A stretch of DNA of 64,000 bases from Bacteroidales bacterium (lineage in GTDB: Bacteria > Bacteroidota > Bacteroidia > Bacteroidales > P3), in assembly GCA_017483575.1 (NCBI GenBank), contig JAFUWF010000001.1, forward strand, positions 1 to 64,000, read 5' to 3'. The notes beneath the pieces were generated by a model, which did no database searches, was not told the DNA's origin, and worked only from the letters and a program-made list of their open reading frames with translations. Positions 16,207 through 25,486 of this stretch are shown here, one piece after another. A program made the position numbers and the translations under genes. The stretch's first letter is position 1. Each line of letters opens with the position of its first letter.

Positions 16207-18695
16207 CAGAAGAGTACGGTTATTTTCAGGTTGAGCTGACGGGCCGTCAGATAGTTGGGTACGCGGCGAGGGAGGTTGTCGATGTCGGCCACCCAAAGAT
16301 AGGAGACAACATTATGGAAATTGAAGAGGTTAAATACCTCTAGACCCACCTGGACATCGGCAATACGATGCTTGAACAGCCAATTGCCAATGCGGTCGAA
16401 CTTCGATAGGCGAACGGTGTTGCCCCAGTCGATGCGATAGTAGGACGGCAGGCGCAGCTGGTCGCCACCGTAGTTGCCGAAAGGGATGGCGATGGGGGTG
16501 CCGGTGGCATAGACGAGGTTGAGGCTCATGCGCCACCACGGCATGTCGGGCACATTGTCCTGCAGGAAGAGCTTGAAGGAGAAGCGCTGGTCGGTGGGGC
16601 GCGCCAGCCATCCGAGGCCGTCGCCCTCGATGTCCTCCTGGGTCTGCATGAGCGAGAGGCTGGCCCACGACTCGAGGCCTTCGATGAGCTCGGCGTTGAG
16701 CCTGAGGCTCAGGCCGACGACGTAGCCGACGGCCGTCTGGTCGGGCATGTAGCGCAGGCGCAGGTTGTCGATGGTGTAGGGAATGAGGTTGGTAAGGTAT
16801 TTTCCATAGAGGTCGGCGGTGAAGGTGAATGACTTGTCCCACAGGCGAAAACGCCAGTCGGCGGTGCCGGTGAGCTGGTAGGCGGTCTGGGGGGCGACGT
16901 CGGGGCAGAGGCTTCCGTCATCGCGACGGTATTCGCGATAGAAGGGTGCCTGACGGTAGATGCCAGTAGCCAGCCGGAAGAGTATATCCTGCTCCATGCG
17001 GGGCTTGTAGCTGACGCTGGCACGGGGGCTGACAAACCAGGTAGGAGGTAAGAGGTTGGAAGTTGGAGTTATGTCGCTGCCAGTCACCTCCGACTTCCGA
17101 CCTCCTACCTCTGACCTATAAAACTGTCCGCGGAGGCCCAGGAGGACCATGATGTCGGAGCCGCGGCGTGTGTGGAAGTTCAACTCGCGCTGCAGGTAGG
17201 CCGAGGCGCGAAGGGTCTGCATGTTGCTGACGCTGTTGGCATAGAGCTGCAGAATGGGGTTCAGGGGCACGTTGCAGCTGTCGCCAAAAGGCAGAACGAT
17301 GCTCGGCAGGGTGTAGCCCGATGAGTCAACCCACTTCCATTCGCGCAGGTGGTCGTCGATCTGCTCCAGCTGGAGCTTGACACCCATGTCCCAACTGCCC
17401 AGGCGGGCGTAGCGGTGGGCATCGACGGCGAAGGTGGCGATGTCGGTAACGAGGCGGTTGCGGGCATGCTCGAGGAAGGTGCCCACGCCGCGGTTGAAAC
17501 GTGTGGTGTCGTCGGTGCTCTCGCCGGTTTCAATCTGGTAGAGCCAGTACTGGCTCTGCACGTCGTAGCGTTCGCTCTCGTTGATGTGCTGAATGGAGAG
17601 CGTGGGCTCGATGGTCCACTCCTCCGAGGGGCGCCAATGGGCCTTCAGGGCGCCAAGGAGGGTCTGGTAGCGGTCCTGCTCCTGGCCGTCGAAGTAGATG
17701 TCTATCTCCATGCCCGGCTGCAGGGCGCTGCCGAAGGCGGTGGTGCGGCTTTCAGGCACGAGGCCGTAGACATTGCCCGTGGCCACGACCAGGAGACCGA
17801 GGTCGAGGTGGTTGTTGACATAGTAGGTCAGCCAGGCCTGCAGGTCGGTGTAGCTGGTGGTGTAGCTGCCGCGGGTGTCCATGCTGCCCAGGACATACTG
17901 GTTGTTGTGGTGGCGAAGGCCGATGTTGTAGTCCAGACGACGGCCGACATGTCCATACACCGTGGCCGAGGCTCCGAGCAGGCTCACGCTGGCCTTGCCA
18001 CCGAAAGTGCGATCCCCTCCGGGACTGTAGGCGATGCCCAGCACCGAAGAGAGCTTGTCGCCGAAGGTGGCGTCGAAACCGCCCGGCGAGAAGCGTATAC
18101 TGCTCACCATGTCGGGATTGATGATGCTCATGCCTTCCTGCTGACCACTACGTATCAGCATGGGACGAAATACCTCCACGTTGTTGATATACACCAGGTT
18201 CTCGTCGAACGAGCCTCCGCGGACGGAGTATTGGCTACTGAGCTCGTTGTTGGACTGCACATCGGGCAGCATCTTGATGACGCTCTCCACGCCGCCCTGG
18301 GGGCCCACGGCCTTGTCGAGGTGCTGCACGTCGATGCCGGTGAAGGTGGTCTGGCGCGTGGCATCCTCGCTGACAGTCACCTCATCCAGCTGCGTGGCGA
18401 CAGGCTTGAGCGCCACGTCCAGCTCGGTGCGCTGGTTGCGACGCACACGGGCGCGGAAGGTTTCGTAGCCGGTATAGGAGAAGTGCACAGTGATGCTGTC
18501 GTCGCCCTGCAGCGAGAGGCGGTAGAATCCTTTGACATTGGTGGTGGTGCCGGTGGTGAGACCGGGGATGCCCACATTGACATACTCCAGCGGCTGCCCG
18601 GTTTTGGCGTCCGTCACCACGCCTTCCAGCACCCCCTGCCCTGCCGCCAGCAGCGGCATAATCGTCAGCAGTATATAAAAAGCAAACCGTTTCAT
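16206..18695 (-). CDS. TonB-dependent receptor with carboxypeptidase-regulatory N-terminus
   Basis: A protein of 829 residues from MKRFAFYILL (18695); MAMKRF at 18701 is an alternative start. A signal peptide is followed by a CarboxypepD_reg-like domain (VLEGVVTDAKTGQPLEYVNVG, about 20-100). The plug then starts with LDEVTVSED and includes QYSVRGGSFDENLVYINNVEV, and a 22-stranded barrel ends in Phe (LKITVLF). No susD-like gene is adjacent, so this is more likely a metal, cofactor or peptide receptor than a glycan one; the substrate is unknown. The gene lies between the TPR gene and the coupled M16 homologue in the gyrA run. A heptamer inverted array is inserted in frame at 17041-17120, and the start codon lies inside a terminator stem. 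Confidence 0.9.
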   Translation of the reverse strand: MKRFAFYILLTIMPLLAAGQGVLEGVVTDAKTGQPLEYVNVGIPGLTTGTTTNVKGFYRLSLQGDDSITVHFSYTGYETFRARVRRNQRTELDVALKPVATQLDEVTVSEDATRQTTFTGIDVQHLDKAVGPQGGVESVIKMLPDVQSNNELSSQYSVRGGSFDENLVYINNVEVFRPMLIRSGQQEGMSIINPDMVSSIRFSPGGFDATFGDKLSSVLGIAYSPGGDRTFGGKASVSLLGASATVYGHVGRRLDYNIGLRHHNNQYVLGSMDTRGSYTTSYTDLQAWLTYYVNNHLDLGLLVVATGNVYGLVPESRTTAFGSALQPGMEIDIYFDGQEQDRYQTLLGALKAHWRPSEEWTIEPTLSIQHINESERYDVQSQYWLYQIETGESTDDTTRFNRGVGTFLEHARNRLVTDIATFAVDAHRYARLGSWDMGVKLQLEQIDDHLREWKWVDSSGYTLPSIVLPFGDSCNVPLNPILQLYANSVSNMQTLRASAYLQRELNFHTRRGSDIMVLLGLRGQFYRSEVGGRKSEVTGSDITPTSNLLPPTWFVSPRASVSYKPRMEQDILFRLATGIYRQAPFYREYRRDDGSLCPDVAPQTAYQLTGTADWRFRLWDKSFTFTADLYGKYLTNLIPYTIDNLRLRYMPDQTAVGYVVGLSLRLNAELIEGLESWASLSLMQTQEDIEGDGLGWLARPTDQRFSFKLFLQDNVPDMPWWRMSLNLVYATGTPIAIPFGNYGGDQLRLPSYYRIDWGNTVRLSKFDRIGNWLFKHRIADVQVGLEVFNLFNFHNVVSYLWVADIDNLPRRVPNYLTARQLNLKITVLF
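17041..17120. repeat. Inverted heptamer arrays (ACCTCCG type) in frame in the receptor
   Basis: Left: units of the GTAGGAG/GTTGGAG type (17041-17073). Loop of 12 nt. Right: ACCTCCG, ACTTCCG, ACCTCCT, ACCTCTG, ACCTATA (17086-17120). The insert is read through as a polar peptide containing RSEVGGRKSEVTG in a barrel loop. The same unit family occurs at 37574-37630. Confidence 0.9.
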
Positions 18696-18721
18696 TGCCA
18701 TAAATAACAATGAAACGGTTT
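18684..18721 (-). terminator. Hairpin terminator of the TPR gene overlapping the receptor start
   Basis: A perfect 14-bp stem (18684-18697 with 18708-18721) and 10-nt loop, flanked by T-rich sequence on the minus strand and seven T on the plus strand. The ATG of the receptor (18693-18695) is inside the stem, so the same element can end the upstream transcript and hide the initiation codon of the next gene. Confidence 0.7.
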
Positions 18722-18750
18722 TTTTATTGTGCGCCGGGCACTATTTTCTT

Positions 18751-19998
18751 TTACTTCATCAGCTGGTCGACACGAGCTTTGGCGGCGTCGGCGTCGGTGG
18801 CGCGGTCCACATGGGCGTAGGCAGTGCCGAGAGCGACAAGCACATTGATCAGGTTGGGACGCTGGGCGTTCTTGAATTCACCCTCGGGAAGACCGTCGAT
18901 ATAGGACACAGCCTTCTCCAGGTAGACGATGGACTGGCCGTAGTAGGCTTTGGCTTCCTCGATAAGTTTCTCATAGAGAGCAGCCTTCTCATCGTCGTAG
19001 TCAGCGGCGAAGGGGTCGATGGCGTTGGCGGCATTGGTCTTGTCGGCGGCGCGGTTGTAGACCATCTTGCCCATGCCGAAGTTGGCACCAAACTGGTTGG
19101 GCTTCAGCATCAACGACTGGTTGTATTTGGCTTCGGCGCCTTCGTAGTCGGCCACGCCTTCACCACTCAGCAGGTCTCCGGCCAGCACCAGCACATCGGG
19201 ATAGATGTTGACGGAGTCTTTGGTCATCTCGAGGGCGGTGTTGATATCTTCTTTGCCCTTCTCGACATTGTTGTCAAGCAGGTAGCCATTGGCGCGGAGC
19301 AAGAAGGCCTTGTAGTCGTCTTTGCAGTTCTTGACGTAGTTGGTGGCAACCTTCATGGCGGAAGCATTGTCCTTCTCGGCAACGCTGATACCGAAGAGGG
19401 TCACATACACATAGTTGATGTTGGTCTTCTTGCGGGTCATCGCATTGAAGAACTTCTTGATGTTGGCGGTATCGTGGGTGGCCACAGAACTCAGACCGGC
19501 GATGTAGGTGGCATCGAGGGCGAACTGGCTCTTGCCAGAGTTGTTGAAGCTGGTGACAGACTTCTCGGCCAGTTCGATGGCTTTGGCGTAGTCCTTGCTC
19601 TCGTAGGCGGCGGTGGCCTGCTTGTAGTATTCGTTACCAACGAAGCTGAACACCTCATTCACCTGCTGGGCAAATTCCTGTTTGGTGTCCAAACGTTTGC
19701 ACTCGAGGGCGGCGGTGTAGGCCTGCTCGGCCCAGTCAGGGGCCAGGTTCTTGTATTTGGGCTTCTTGGCTTGGGCGTCGCCACCAATCTGCGAGTAGAT
19801 GAGGGCCTTGTAGCACCAGGTCTTGGGCTCGTCCTTGGTACTCTCATGGAGACAGGCGGCGTCGATTTCGGCTTTGGCCTTGTTGAGGTATCCCTTGCGC
19901 ATATCCTGGAAGGCGCTCGAGACATTCAGGGACTGGGCGCTCGCGGCCAGCGTGAAGGCAGCGAGGGCAGCGGTCATGACGATTTTCTTCATTTTCAT
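18751..19998 (-). CDS. Secreted tetratricopeptide repeat protein
   Basis: A protein of 415 residues with a cleavable signal (MKMKKIVMTAALAAFTLAASAQ). Several TPR-like helical pairs follow, for example YYKQATAAYESKDYAKAIELAEKSV and YKAFLLRANGYLLDNNVEKGKEDINTALEM. A periplasmic scaffolding or binding role is likely; the exact function is unknown. It lies 21 bp after gyrA and is followed by a hairpin terminator, so it is probably cotranscribed with gyrA. Similar gyrA-TPR pairs are familiar in Bacteroidales genomes. Confidence 0.85.
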   Translation of the reverse strand: MKMKKIVMTAALAAFTLAASAQSLNVSSAFQDMRKGYLNKAKAEIDAACLHESTKDEPKTWCYKALIYSQIGGDAQAKKPKYKNLAPDWAEQAYTAALECKRLDTKQEFAQQVNEVFSFVGNEYYKQATAAYESKDYAKAIELAEKSVTSFNNSGKSQFALDATYIAGLSSVATHDTANIKKFFNAMTRKKTNINYVYVTLFGISVAEKDNASAMKVATNYVKNCKDDYKAFLLRANGYLLDNNVEKGKEDINTALEMTKDSVNIYPDVLVLAGDLLSGEGVADYEGAEAKYNQSLMLKPNQFGANFGMGKMVYNRAADKTNAANAIDPFAADYDDEKAALYEKLIEEAKAYYGQSIVYLEKAVSYIDGLPEGEFKNAQRPNLINVLVALGTAYAHVDRATDADAAKARVDQLMK

Positions 19999-20019
19999 AT
20001 TGATGTTGTTTTTGGTGTT

Positions 20020-22569
20020 TTATTCTTCGTTTTGACTATTAGTATCCGTGGTTTCGGAATTATTGCTTTCCGAAACAATATTTTCTTCGTTCATACCCTC
20101 GGTCTGCTCCTGCTCCTCCTCGTTGTCGGTAGGAACCTTGGTGATGGAGGCAATGTAGTCTTTGCCGCGCAGGTCGATGAGTTTCACACCCTGTGTGGCA
20201 CGGCCGAGCACACGCAGGTCGGCCACCTTCATGCGGATAGTGATGCCACTGCGGTTGATGATCATCAGGTCGTGGTCGTCGGTAACGTTGGTCACAGCCA
20301 CCAGCGCGCCGGTCTTATCGGTGATCTGCATGGCCTTAACGCCCTTACCGCCGCGGTGGACGGTGGCACGGTAGTCCTTCAGGGCCGAACGTTTGCCATA
20401 GCCGTGCTCGGTGACCACCAGCAGGTTCTCGTCCTCGCTGGGCAGGCAGAGCATCTCGATGGCGGCATCGTCCTCTCCGTCGAGGTCCATACCCTTCACT
20501 CCCGATGCGCCGCGGCCCATCGAACGGAACTCCTTCTCGGGGCATATCATCACCTTGCCCTTCTTCGAGGCAATGAGCATATAGCTCTCGCCGTCGGTCA
20601 GGCAGGCAGTGAGCAGTTCGTCGCCCTCGCGGATGCCGATGGCAATAATACCATTGGTACGCGGACGCGAGTAGGCCTCCAGCGGGGTCTTCTTCACGAT
20701 ACCGTTCTTTGTGCACATCACGATGTAGTGGTTGCCAACATACTCCGTGTCGCTGAGGGTCTCCACGTTGACGTAGGCCTTCACCTTGTCGTCAGGCTCG
20801 ATGTTGATGCAGTTCAATATCGGACGTCCCTTGGTGTTCTTCTCGCCTTCGGGCACCTCGAAAGCGCGCATCCAGTAGCAGCGACCCTTCTCGGTGAAGA
20901 ACAGCAGGTAGTTGTGGTTCGTACAGGTGAAGATGTGCTCCACGAAGTCCTCGCTGCGCACCGAGCTGCCTTTCGAACCCACACCGCCGCGGGTCTGCGT
21001 GCGGTATTCCGTGAGGGGCGTACGCTTGATGTAGCCCTTGTGGCTGATGGTGATAACCACCTGCTCGTCGGGAATGGTGTCTTCCACGCGGAAACCGGCG
21101 GCATCGTATTTGATGATGGTGCGACGCTCGTCGCCGTATTTCTCGCGCAGCTCCTCGCACTCCTGCTTGATGACCTGCATCAGCACATTGTGGTCGCCGA
21201 GGATTTCTTTGCAACGTTCGATAAAGCGCAATTTCTCATCGTATTCGTCCTGCAGTTTCTGATGCTGCAGTCCGGTGAGTTGGGCCAGTCGCATATCGAC
21301 AATGGCGCGGGCCTGTATCTCGCTGAACTGGAAGCGATCCATCAGGCCCTGACGGGCCTCGTCGGGGGTCTTGCTGGCACGTATCAGGGCCACAATCTCG
21401 TCGATGATGTCGATGGCTCTCAACAAACCTTCCAGGATATGGGCACGCTTCAGGGCCTCGTCCATCTCGAACTGCGTGCGGCGCGTCACCACCTCTTCGC
21501 GGTGCTCCACGAAGTACTGTATCAACTGTTTCAGGTTCAGCAGCTGCGGACGGCCGTGCACCAGGGCGATGTTGTTCACCGCGAAGCTGCTCTGCAGTTC
21601 CGTCAGCTGGAAGAGCTTGTTCAAAATAACATTGGGCACCACATCGTTGCGGAGCACGTAAACGACACGGATACCATCCTTGTCGCTCTCGTCGCGGATG
21701 TCCAGAATACCCTCAATCTTACCTTCCTTCACCAGGTTGGCGGTCTTCTTGATCATCTCGCTCTTGTTCACACCATAGGGCACCGTCGAGGCCACAATCA
21801 GGTTGTGCCCCTTGGCGTCCTCTTCTATCTCGGTGATGGCACGGATGATGATGCTGCCGCGGCCCGTCATGTAGGCCTCGCGCACACCGTTGTAGCCGTA
21901 GATGATACCGCCCAGCGGGAAGTCCGGGGCTTTCACATACTCCATCAGTCCTTCAATCGTGATGTCGCGGTTGTCAATGAAGGCAATGCAGCCGTCCAGC
22001 ACCTCGCGCAGGTTGTGTGTAGGCATGTTCGTAGCCATACCCACGGCAATGCCGTTCGAACCGTTCACCAGCAGGTTAGGTATCTTGGCAGGCAACACCG
22101 AAGGCTCCTCGCCCTCGTTGTCGTAGGTGGGCACCATGTCAACGGTGTTCTTGTCGATATCCGCCACCAGCTCGTTGCTGATCTGCTTCAGGCGTGCCTC
22201 CGTGTATCGCATGGCTGCGGGCGAATCGCCGTCAATGGAACCAAAGTTTCCCTGGCCGTCCACCAGCGTGTAGCGCATCGACCAGTCCTGGGCCAGACGC
22301 ACCAACGCACCGTAGATACTCGAGTCGCCGTGGGGGTGGTACTTACCCATCACGTCGCCGACAATACGGGCCGACTTCTTGGTAGGAGTGTTGTAGAGAA
22401 TGCCGTTCTCGTTCATCGAAAAAAGGATGCGGCGATGCACAGGCTTGAAGCCGTCACGCACATCCGGCAGGGCTCTCGCCACGATGACCGACATGGCATA
22501 GTCGATATAGGCCGTTTTCATTGTGGTCTCGATATCGACCCTAGTGATTTTTTCGTTTTCAGAAACCAT
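20020..22569 (-). CDS. gyrA: DNA gyrase subunit A
   Basis: A protein of 849 residues, full length for GyrA. The winged-helix breakage-reunion domain contains the catalytic Tyr122 ([10 protein letters not shown]). The N-terminal numbering coincides with E. coli: the quinolone region is [13 protein letters not shown] with Ser83 and Gly87. The C-terminal beta-pinwheel has the GyrA box [10 protein letters not shown] at about residue 528, and the acidic tail is rich in Glu/Asn/Ser. With GyrB it introduces negative supercoils. It is the first gene of a run with the TPR protein, receptor and M16 homologue, with its own promoter at 22643-22650. Confidence 0.98.
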   Translation of the reverse strand: MVSENEKITRVDIETTMKTAYIDYAMSVIVARALPDVRDGFKPVHRRILFSMNENGILYNTPTKKSARIVGDVMGKYHPHGDSSIYGALVRLAQDWSMRYTLVDGQGNFGSIDGDSPAAMRYTEARLKQISNELVADIDKNTVDMVPTYDNEGEEPSVLPAKIPNLLVNGSNGIAVGMATNMPTHNLREVLDGCIAFIDNRDITIEGLMEYVKAPDFPLGGIIYGYNGVREAYMTGRGSIIIRAITEIEEDAKGHNLIVASTVPYGVNKSEMIKKTANLVKEGKIEGILDIRDESDKDGIRVVYVLRNDVVPNVILNKLFQLTELQSSFAVNNIALVHGRPQLLNLKQLIQYFVEHREEVVTRRTQFEMDEALKRAHILEGLLRAIDIIDEIVALIRASKTPDEARQGLMDRFQFSEIQARAIVDMRLAQLTGLQHQKLQDEYDEKLRFIERCKEILGDHNVLMQVIKQECEELREKYGDERRTIIKYDAAGFRVEDTIPDEQVVITISHKGYIKRTPLTEYRTQTRGGVGSKGSSVRSEDFVEHIFTCTNHNYLLFFTEKGRCYWMRAFEVPEGEKNTKGRPILNCINIEPDDKVKAYVNVETLSDTEYVGNHYIVMCTKNGIVKKTPLEAYSRPRTNGIIAIGIREGDELLTACLTDGESYMLIASKKGKVMICPEKEFRSMGRGASGVKGMDLDGEDDAAIEMLCLPSEDENLLVVTEHGYGKRSALKDYRATVHRGGKGVKAMQITDKTGALVAVTNVTDDHDLMIINRSGITIRMKVADLRVLGRATQGVKLIDLRGKDYIASITKVPTDNEEEQEQTEGMNEENIVSESNNSETTDTNSQNEE

Positions 22570-22642
22570 CAGTCGTTCTTTGTTATATTATATTATTGTA
22601 TACTAATTAATTATCGGCACAGCCCAACTGTACCTTAAAAAA

Positions 22643-22650
22643 CAAAGATA
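22643..22650 (-). promoter_or_regulatory. -7 promoter box of gyrA
   Basis: The minus strand reads TATCTTTG followed by a run of T. It lies 74 bp before the gyrA ATG. Confidence 0.65.
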
Positions 22651-22709
22651 CGATTTTTTTTTCAAACAGCACAAAAAAACGCAATTTTTTTATCAACACC
22701 ACACACATC

Positions 22710-22744
22710 CCATAACCAATACCTATACCCAATAACCCATAACC
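22710..22744. repeat. One-sided heptamer array (CCATAAC type) upstream of clpC
   Basis: Five units related to CCATAAC (CCATAAC, CAATACC, TATACCC, AATAACC, CATAACC) lie between the divergent gyrA and clpC promoters. No inverted partner is visible. The same unit family appears at 57861-57955. Confidence 0.65.
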
Positions 22745-22786
22745 CCCATTAACACCTTCTTGTTAATAATATTCTTTGGCACCAAA

Positions 22787-22816
22787 CTTGCAATAGAAAT
22801 ATTTGTAGTAATTTTG
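22787..22816 (+). promoter_or_regulatory. clpC promoter
   Basis: A -7 box TAATTTTG at 22809-22816 with a TTG core at 22787-22789, 19 bp upstream. The start codon at 22838 is 21 nt downstream, so the leader is about 15 nt. Confidence 0.55.
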
Positions 22817-22837
22817 CAACCCGAAATCATTCCCATC

Positions 22838-25405
22838 ATGGAAGCAAACCTTAGTGAAAATACAAAGAAAGCCGTCGCCTTCTCCCGCGACGAGGCCATC
22901 CGCCTGAAAAACGGCGGCATCGGCGTCGAGCACCTCTTCCTCGGCATGGCACGCCTGCCGGAGTGCTCCGCAATGACCATGCTCTCCACCCTCGGTGTCA
23001 ACACCGCCGCTCTCCGCGAACGGCTGGAGAACCAGGTCTCTCAGGCACATGCCGACATCCGCTACGCCGAAGACAGCGAAATACCCATGCTCCGCCAAAC
23101 CGAGAAGGTCCTCCGCCTCAGCTACCTCGAAAGCATCAAACTCAAATCCTCCGAGATCCGCACCGAGCACCTCATCCTCGCCATGCTGCAGGAAAACGAC
23201 AACCTCGTGGCCAACCAGCTCGTCAAAGCCGGTGTCGACTACGACCGTTTCGCCAAACTCGTTCGCTCCGACAGCGGTCTCGAACCCGGCCGCATGCCCG
23301 ACTTCTCCAGCCAGACCTCCGACGACGACAACGACGATGCCTTTGCCGACCCCGTCATCGAAAGCAGCAAACAGCCCTCAGCCTCCGGCAAGAGCAAGAC
23401 CCCTGCCCTCGAAACCTTTGGACGCGACCTCACCAAACTGGCCCTCGACGGCAAGCTCGACCCCATCGTCGGCCGCCAGAAGGAGATGGACCGCATAGCC
23501 CAAATCCTCTCCCGCCGCAAGAAGAACAACCCCATCCTCATCGGCGAGAGCGGCGTGGGCAAGAGCGCCATCGCCGAAGGCCTGGCCATCCGCATCGCCG
23601 AGGGACGCGTTCCCCGCACCCTCTACGGCAAAAGGCTCCTCAGCCTCGACCTCGCCTCCCTCGTGGCAGGCACCAAGTACCGCGGCCAGTTCGAGGAGCG
23701 CATGAAGGCCATCATCAACGAGCTCGAGCAGAACCCCGACATCATCATCTTCATCGACGAAATCCACACCATCGTAGGCGCTGGCTCTGCCAGTGGCTCC
23801 CTCGACGCCAGCAACATGTTCAAACCCGCCCTCGCCCGCGGCGTCATCCAGTGCATCGGCACCACCACCCTCGACGAATACCGCCAGTACATCGAGAAGG
23901 ACACCGCCCTCGAACGCCGTTTCCAGAAGGTGCTCGTCGAACCCGCCACCTCCGAGGAGACCATGGAAATCCTCCAGAACATCAAGGACAAGTACGAGGA
24001 ACACCACCTCGTTGTCTACTCCGATGCCGCCCTCAAGGCCTGTGTCGACCTCACCGAGCGCTATGTCTCCGACCGTCTCCAGCCCGACAAGGCCATCGAC
24101 GCCCTCGACGAGGCTGGCGCCCGCGTCCACATAGCCAACATGCAGGTACCCGAAGAAATCGTCAACCTCGAACAGGAAATCTCCCGCATCGAAACCCAGA
24201 AGAAGGAAGTCCTCGCCTCCAAGCGCTACTCCGAGGCCGCCGAACTCCGCGACCACGAACGCGACCTGCAGAACAAACTCTCCGACCTCAAACGCCAATG
24301 GGACGCCGACGAGCGCGAACGCCACGTCCAAGTCACCGACCAGGATGTCGCTGCCGTCGTAGCCATGATGACCGGCGTGCCCATGGAACGCATCGCCGAG
24401 AGCGAACAGGGACGACTCCTCCAGATGGAAAGCCAGCTCAAAGGCAGCGTCGTCGGCCAGGACGAAGCCATCGCACAGATTTCCAAGGCCATCCGACGCA
24501 ACCGCGCCGGCCTCAAGGACCCCAACCGCCCCATCGGCTCCTTCCTCTTCCTCGGCCCTACGGGCGTCGGCAAGACCTACCTCACTAAAATCCTCGCCAA
24601 ATACCTCTTCGACAGCGAGGCCTCCATGATCCGCATTGACATGAGCGAATACATGGAGAAATTCGCCGTCAGCCGTCTCATCGGCGCGCCTCCGGGATAC
24701 GTGGGCTACGAGGAGGGCGGCCAGCTCACCGAGCGCGTGCGCCGCAAGCCCTACTCCATCGTCCTCCTCGACGAGATAGAGAAGGCCCATCCCGATGTCT
24801 TCAACGTCCTGCTCCAGGTCCTCGACGACGGCGTTCTCACCGACGGCATCGGCCGCAAGGTCGACTTCAAGAACACCATCATCATCATGACCTCCAACAT
24901 CGGCTCCCGCCAGCTCAAGGACTTCGGCACCGGCGTCGGCTTCAACACCGCCGCACGCGAAGCCGAGAAAGCACAGATGCAACGCGACGTCATCGAGAAA
25001 AGCCTCAAGAAAGCCTTCGCTCCGGAGTTCATCAACCGTATCGACGACATCATCTACTTCAACTCCCTCCAACGCGAAGACATCCACAAGATTATCGACA
25101 TCGAACTCCGTGGCCTCTTCTCCCGCATCCGCAAGATGGGCTTCGAAGTTAAGATGGACGAGAAAGCCAAGGACTTCATCGTCGCCAAAGGCTGGGACGA
25201 GAACTACGGCGCCCGCCCCCTCCGCCGCGCCATCCAGCGCTACATCGAGGACGACCTCGCCGACGAAATCATCAAGGCCGACATCCTCCCCGGCGACACC
25301 ATCCACATCACCGCCGACGACGACCACATCTTCTTCAACATCGAGAAAGGAGAAACCTCCCAAGCCCTCGACGCCGAACTCCACACCCAAGCCCTCGAAG
25401 CATAG
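22838..25405 (+). CDS. clpC: ClpC-type AAA+ unfoldase
   Basis: A protein of 855 residues from [11 protein letters not shown] (22838); the upstream in-frame ATG at 22760 precedes the promoter. It has an N-terminal double Clp repeat domain. Domain D1 has GESGVGKSA, and D2 has [10 protein letters not shown] with [16 protein letters not shown]-like coiled middle segment ([20 protein letters not shown], about 455-500) marks ClpC rather than ClpB. The D2 loop TGVGFN supplies a (I/V)GF tripeptide for docking to ClpP. It unfolds substrates for ClpCP proteolysis and protein quality control. clpP is not adjacent. A hairpin terminator follows 30 bp after the stop. Confidence 0.95.
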   Translation: MEANLSENTKKAVAFSRDEAIRLKNGGIGVEHLFLGMARLPECSAMTMLSTLGVNTAALRERLENQVSQAHADIRYAEDSEIPMLRQTEKVLRLSYLESIKLKSSEIRTEHLILAMLQENDNLVANQLVKAGVDYDRFAKLVRSDSGLEPGRMPDFSSQTSDDDNDDAFADPVIESSKQPSASGKSKTPALETFGRDLTKLALDGKLDPIVGRQKEMDRIAQILSRRKKNNPILIGESGVGKSAIAEGLAIRIAEGRVPRTLYGKRLLSLDLASLVAGTKYRGQFEERMKAIINELEQNPDIIIFIDEIHTIVGAGSASGSLDASNMFKPALARGVIQCIGTTTLDEYRQYIEKDTALERRFQKVLVEPATSEETMEILQNIKDKYEEHHLVVYSDAALKACVDLTERYVSDRLQPDKAIDALDEAGARVHIANMQVPEEIVNLEQEISRIETQKKEVLASKRYSEAAELRDHERDLQNKLSDLKRQWDADERERHVQVTDQDVAAVVAMMTGVPMERIAESEQGRLLQMESQLKGSVVGQDEAIAQISKAIRRNRAGLKDPNRPIGSFLFLGPTGVGKTYLTKILAKYLFDSEASMIRIDMSEYMEKFAVSRLIGAPPGYVGYEEGGQLTERVRRKPYSIVLLDEIEKAHPDVFNVLLQVLDDGVLTDGIGRKVDFKNTIIIMTSNIGSRQLKDFGTGVGFNTAAREAEKAQMQRDVIEKSLKKAFAPEFINRIDDIIYFNSLQREDIHKIIDIELRGLFSRIRKMGFEVKMDEKAKDFIVAKGWDENYGARPLRRAIQRYIEDDLADEIIKADILPGDTIHITADDDHIFFNIEKGETSQALDAELHTQALEA

Positions 25406-25435
25406 CCCCCTCCCCTTCTCAACAAAACATAAAAA

Positions 25436-25465
25436 AATCCCCGCACCCTCATCGGTGCGGGGATT
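25436..25465. terminator. Bidirectional terminator between clpC and the FN3 gene
   Basis: A 12-bp GC-rich stem (AATCCCCGCACC with GGTGCGGGGATT) and a 6-nt loop. It is followed on the minus strand by a run of T, which suits the convergent FN3 gene. On the plus strand the tail TTCTTCATG is weaker. Confidence 0.8.
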
Positions 25466-25486
25466 CTTCATGCAGTGACCATTCGA

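Noticed and set aside
18727-22638. A 1303-residue plus-strand open frame
   Set aside because: It lies antisense to gyrA and the TPR gene, whose protein products are clearly recognised. GC-rich codon use creates long antisense frames.
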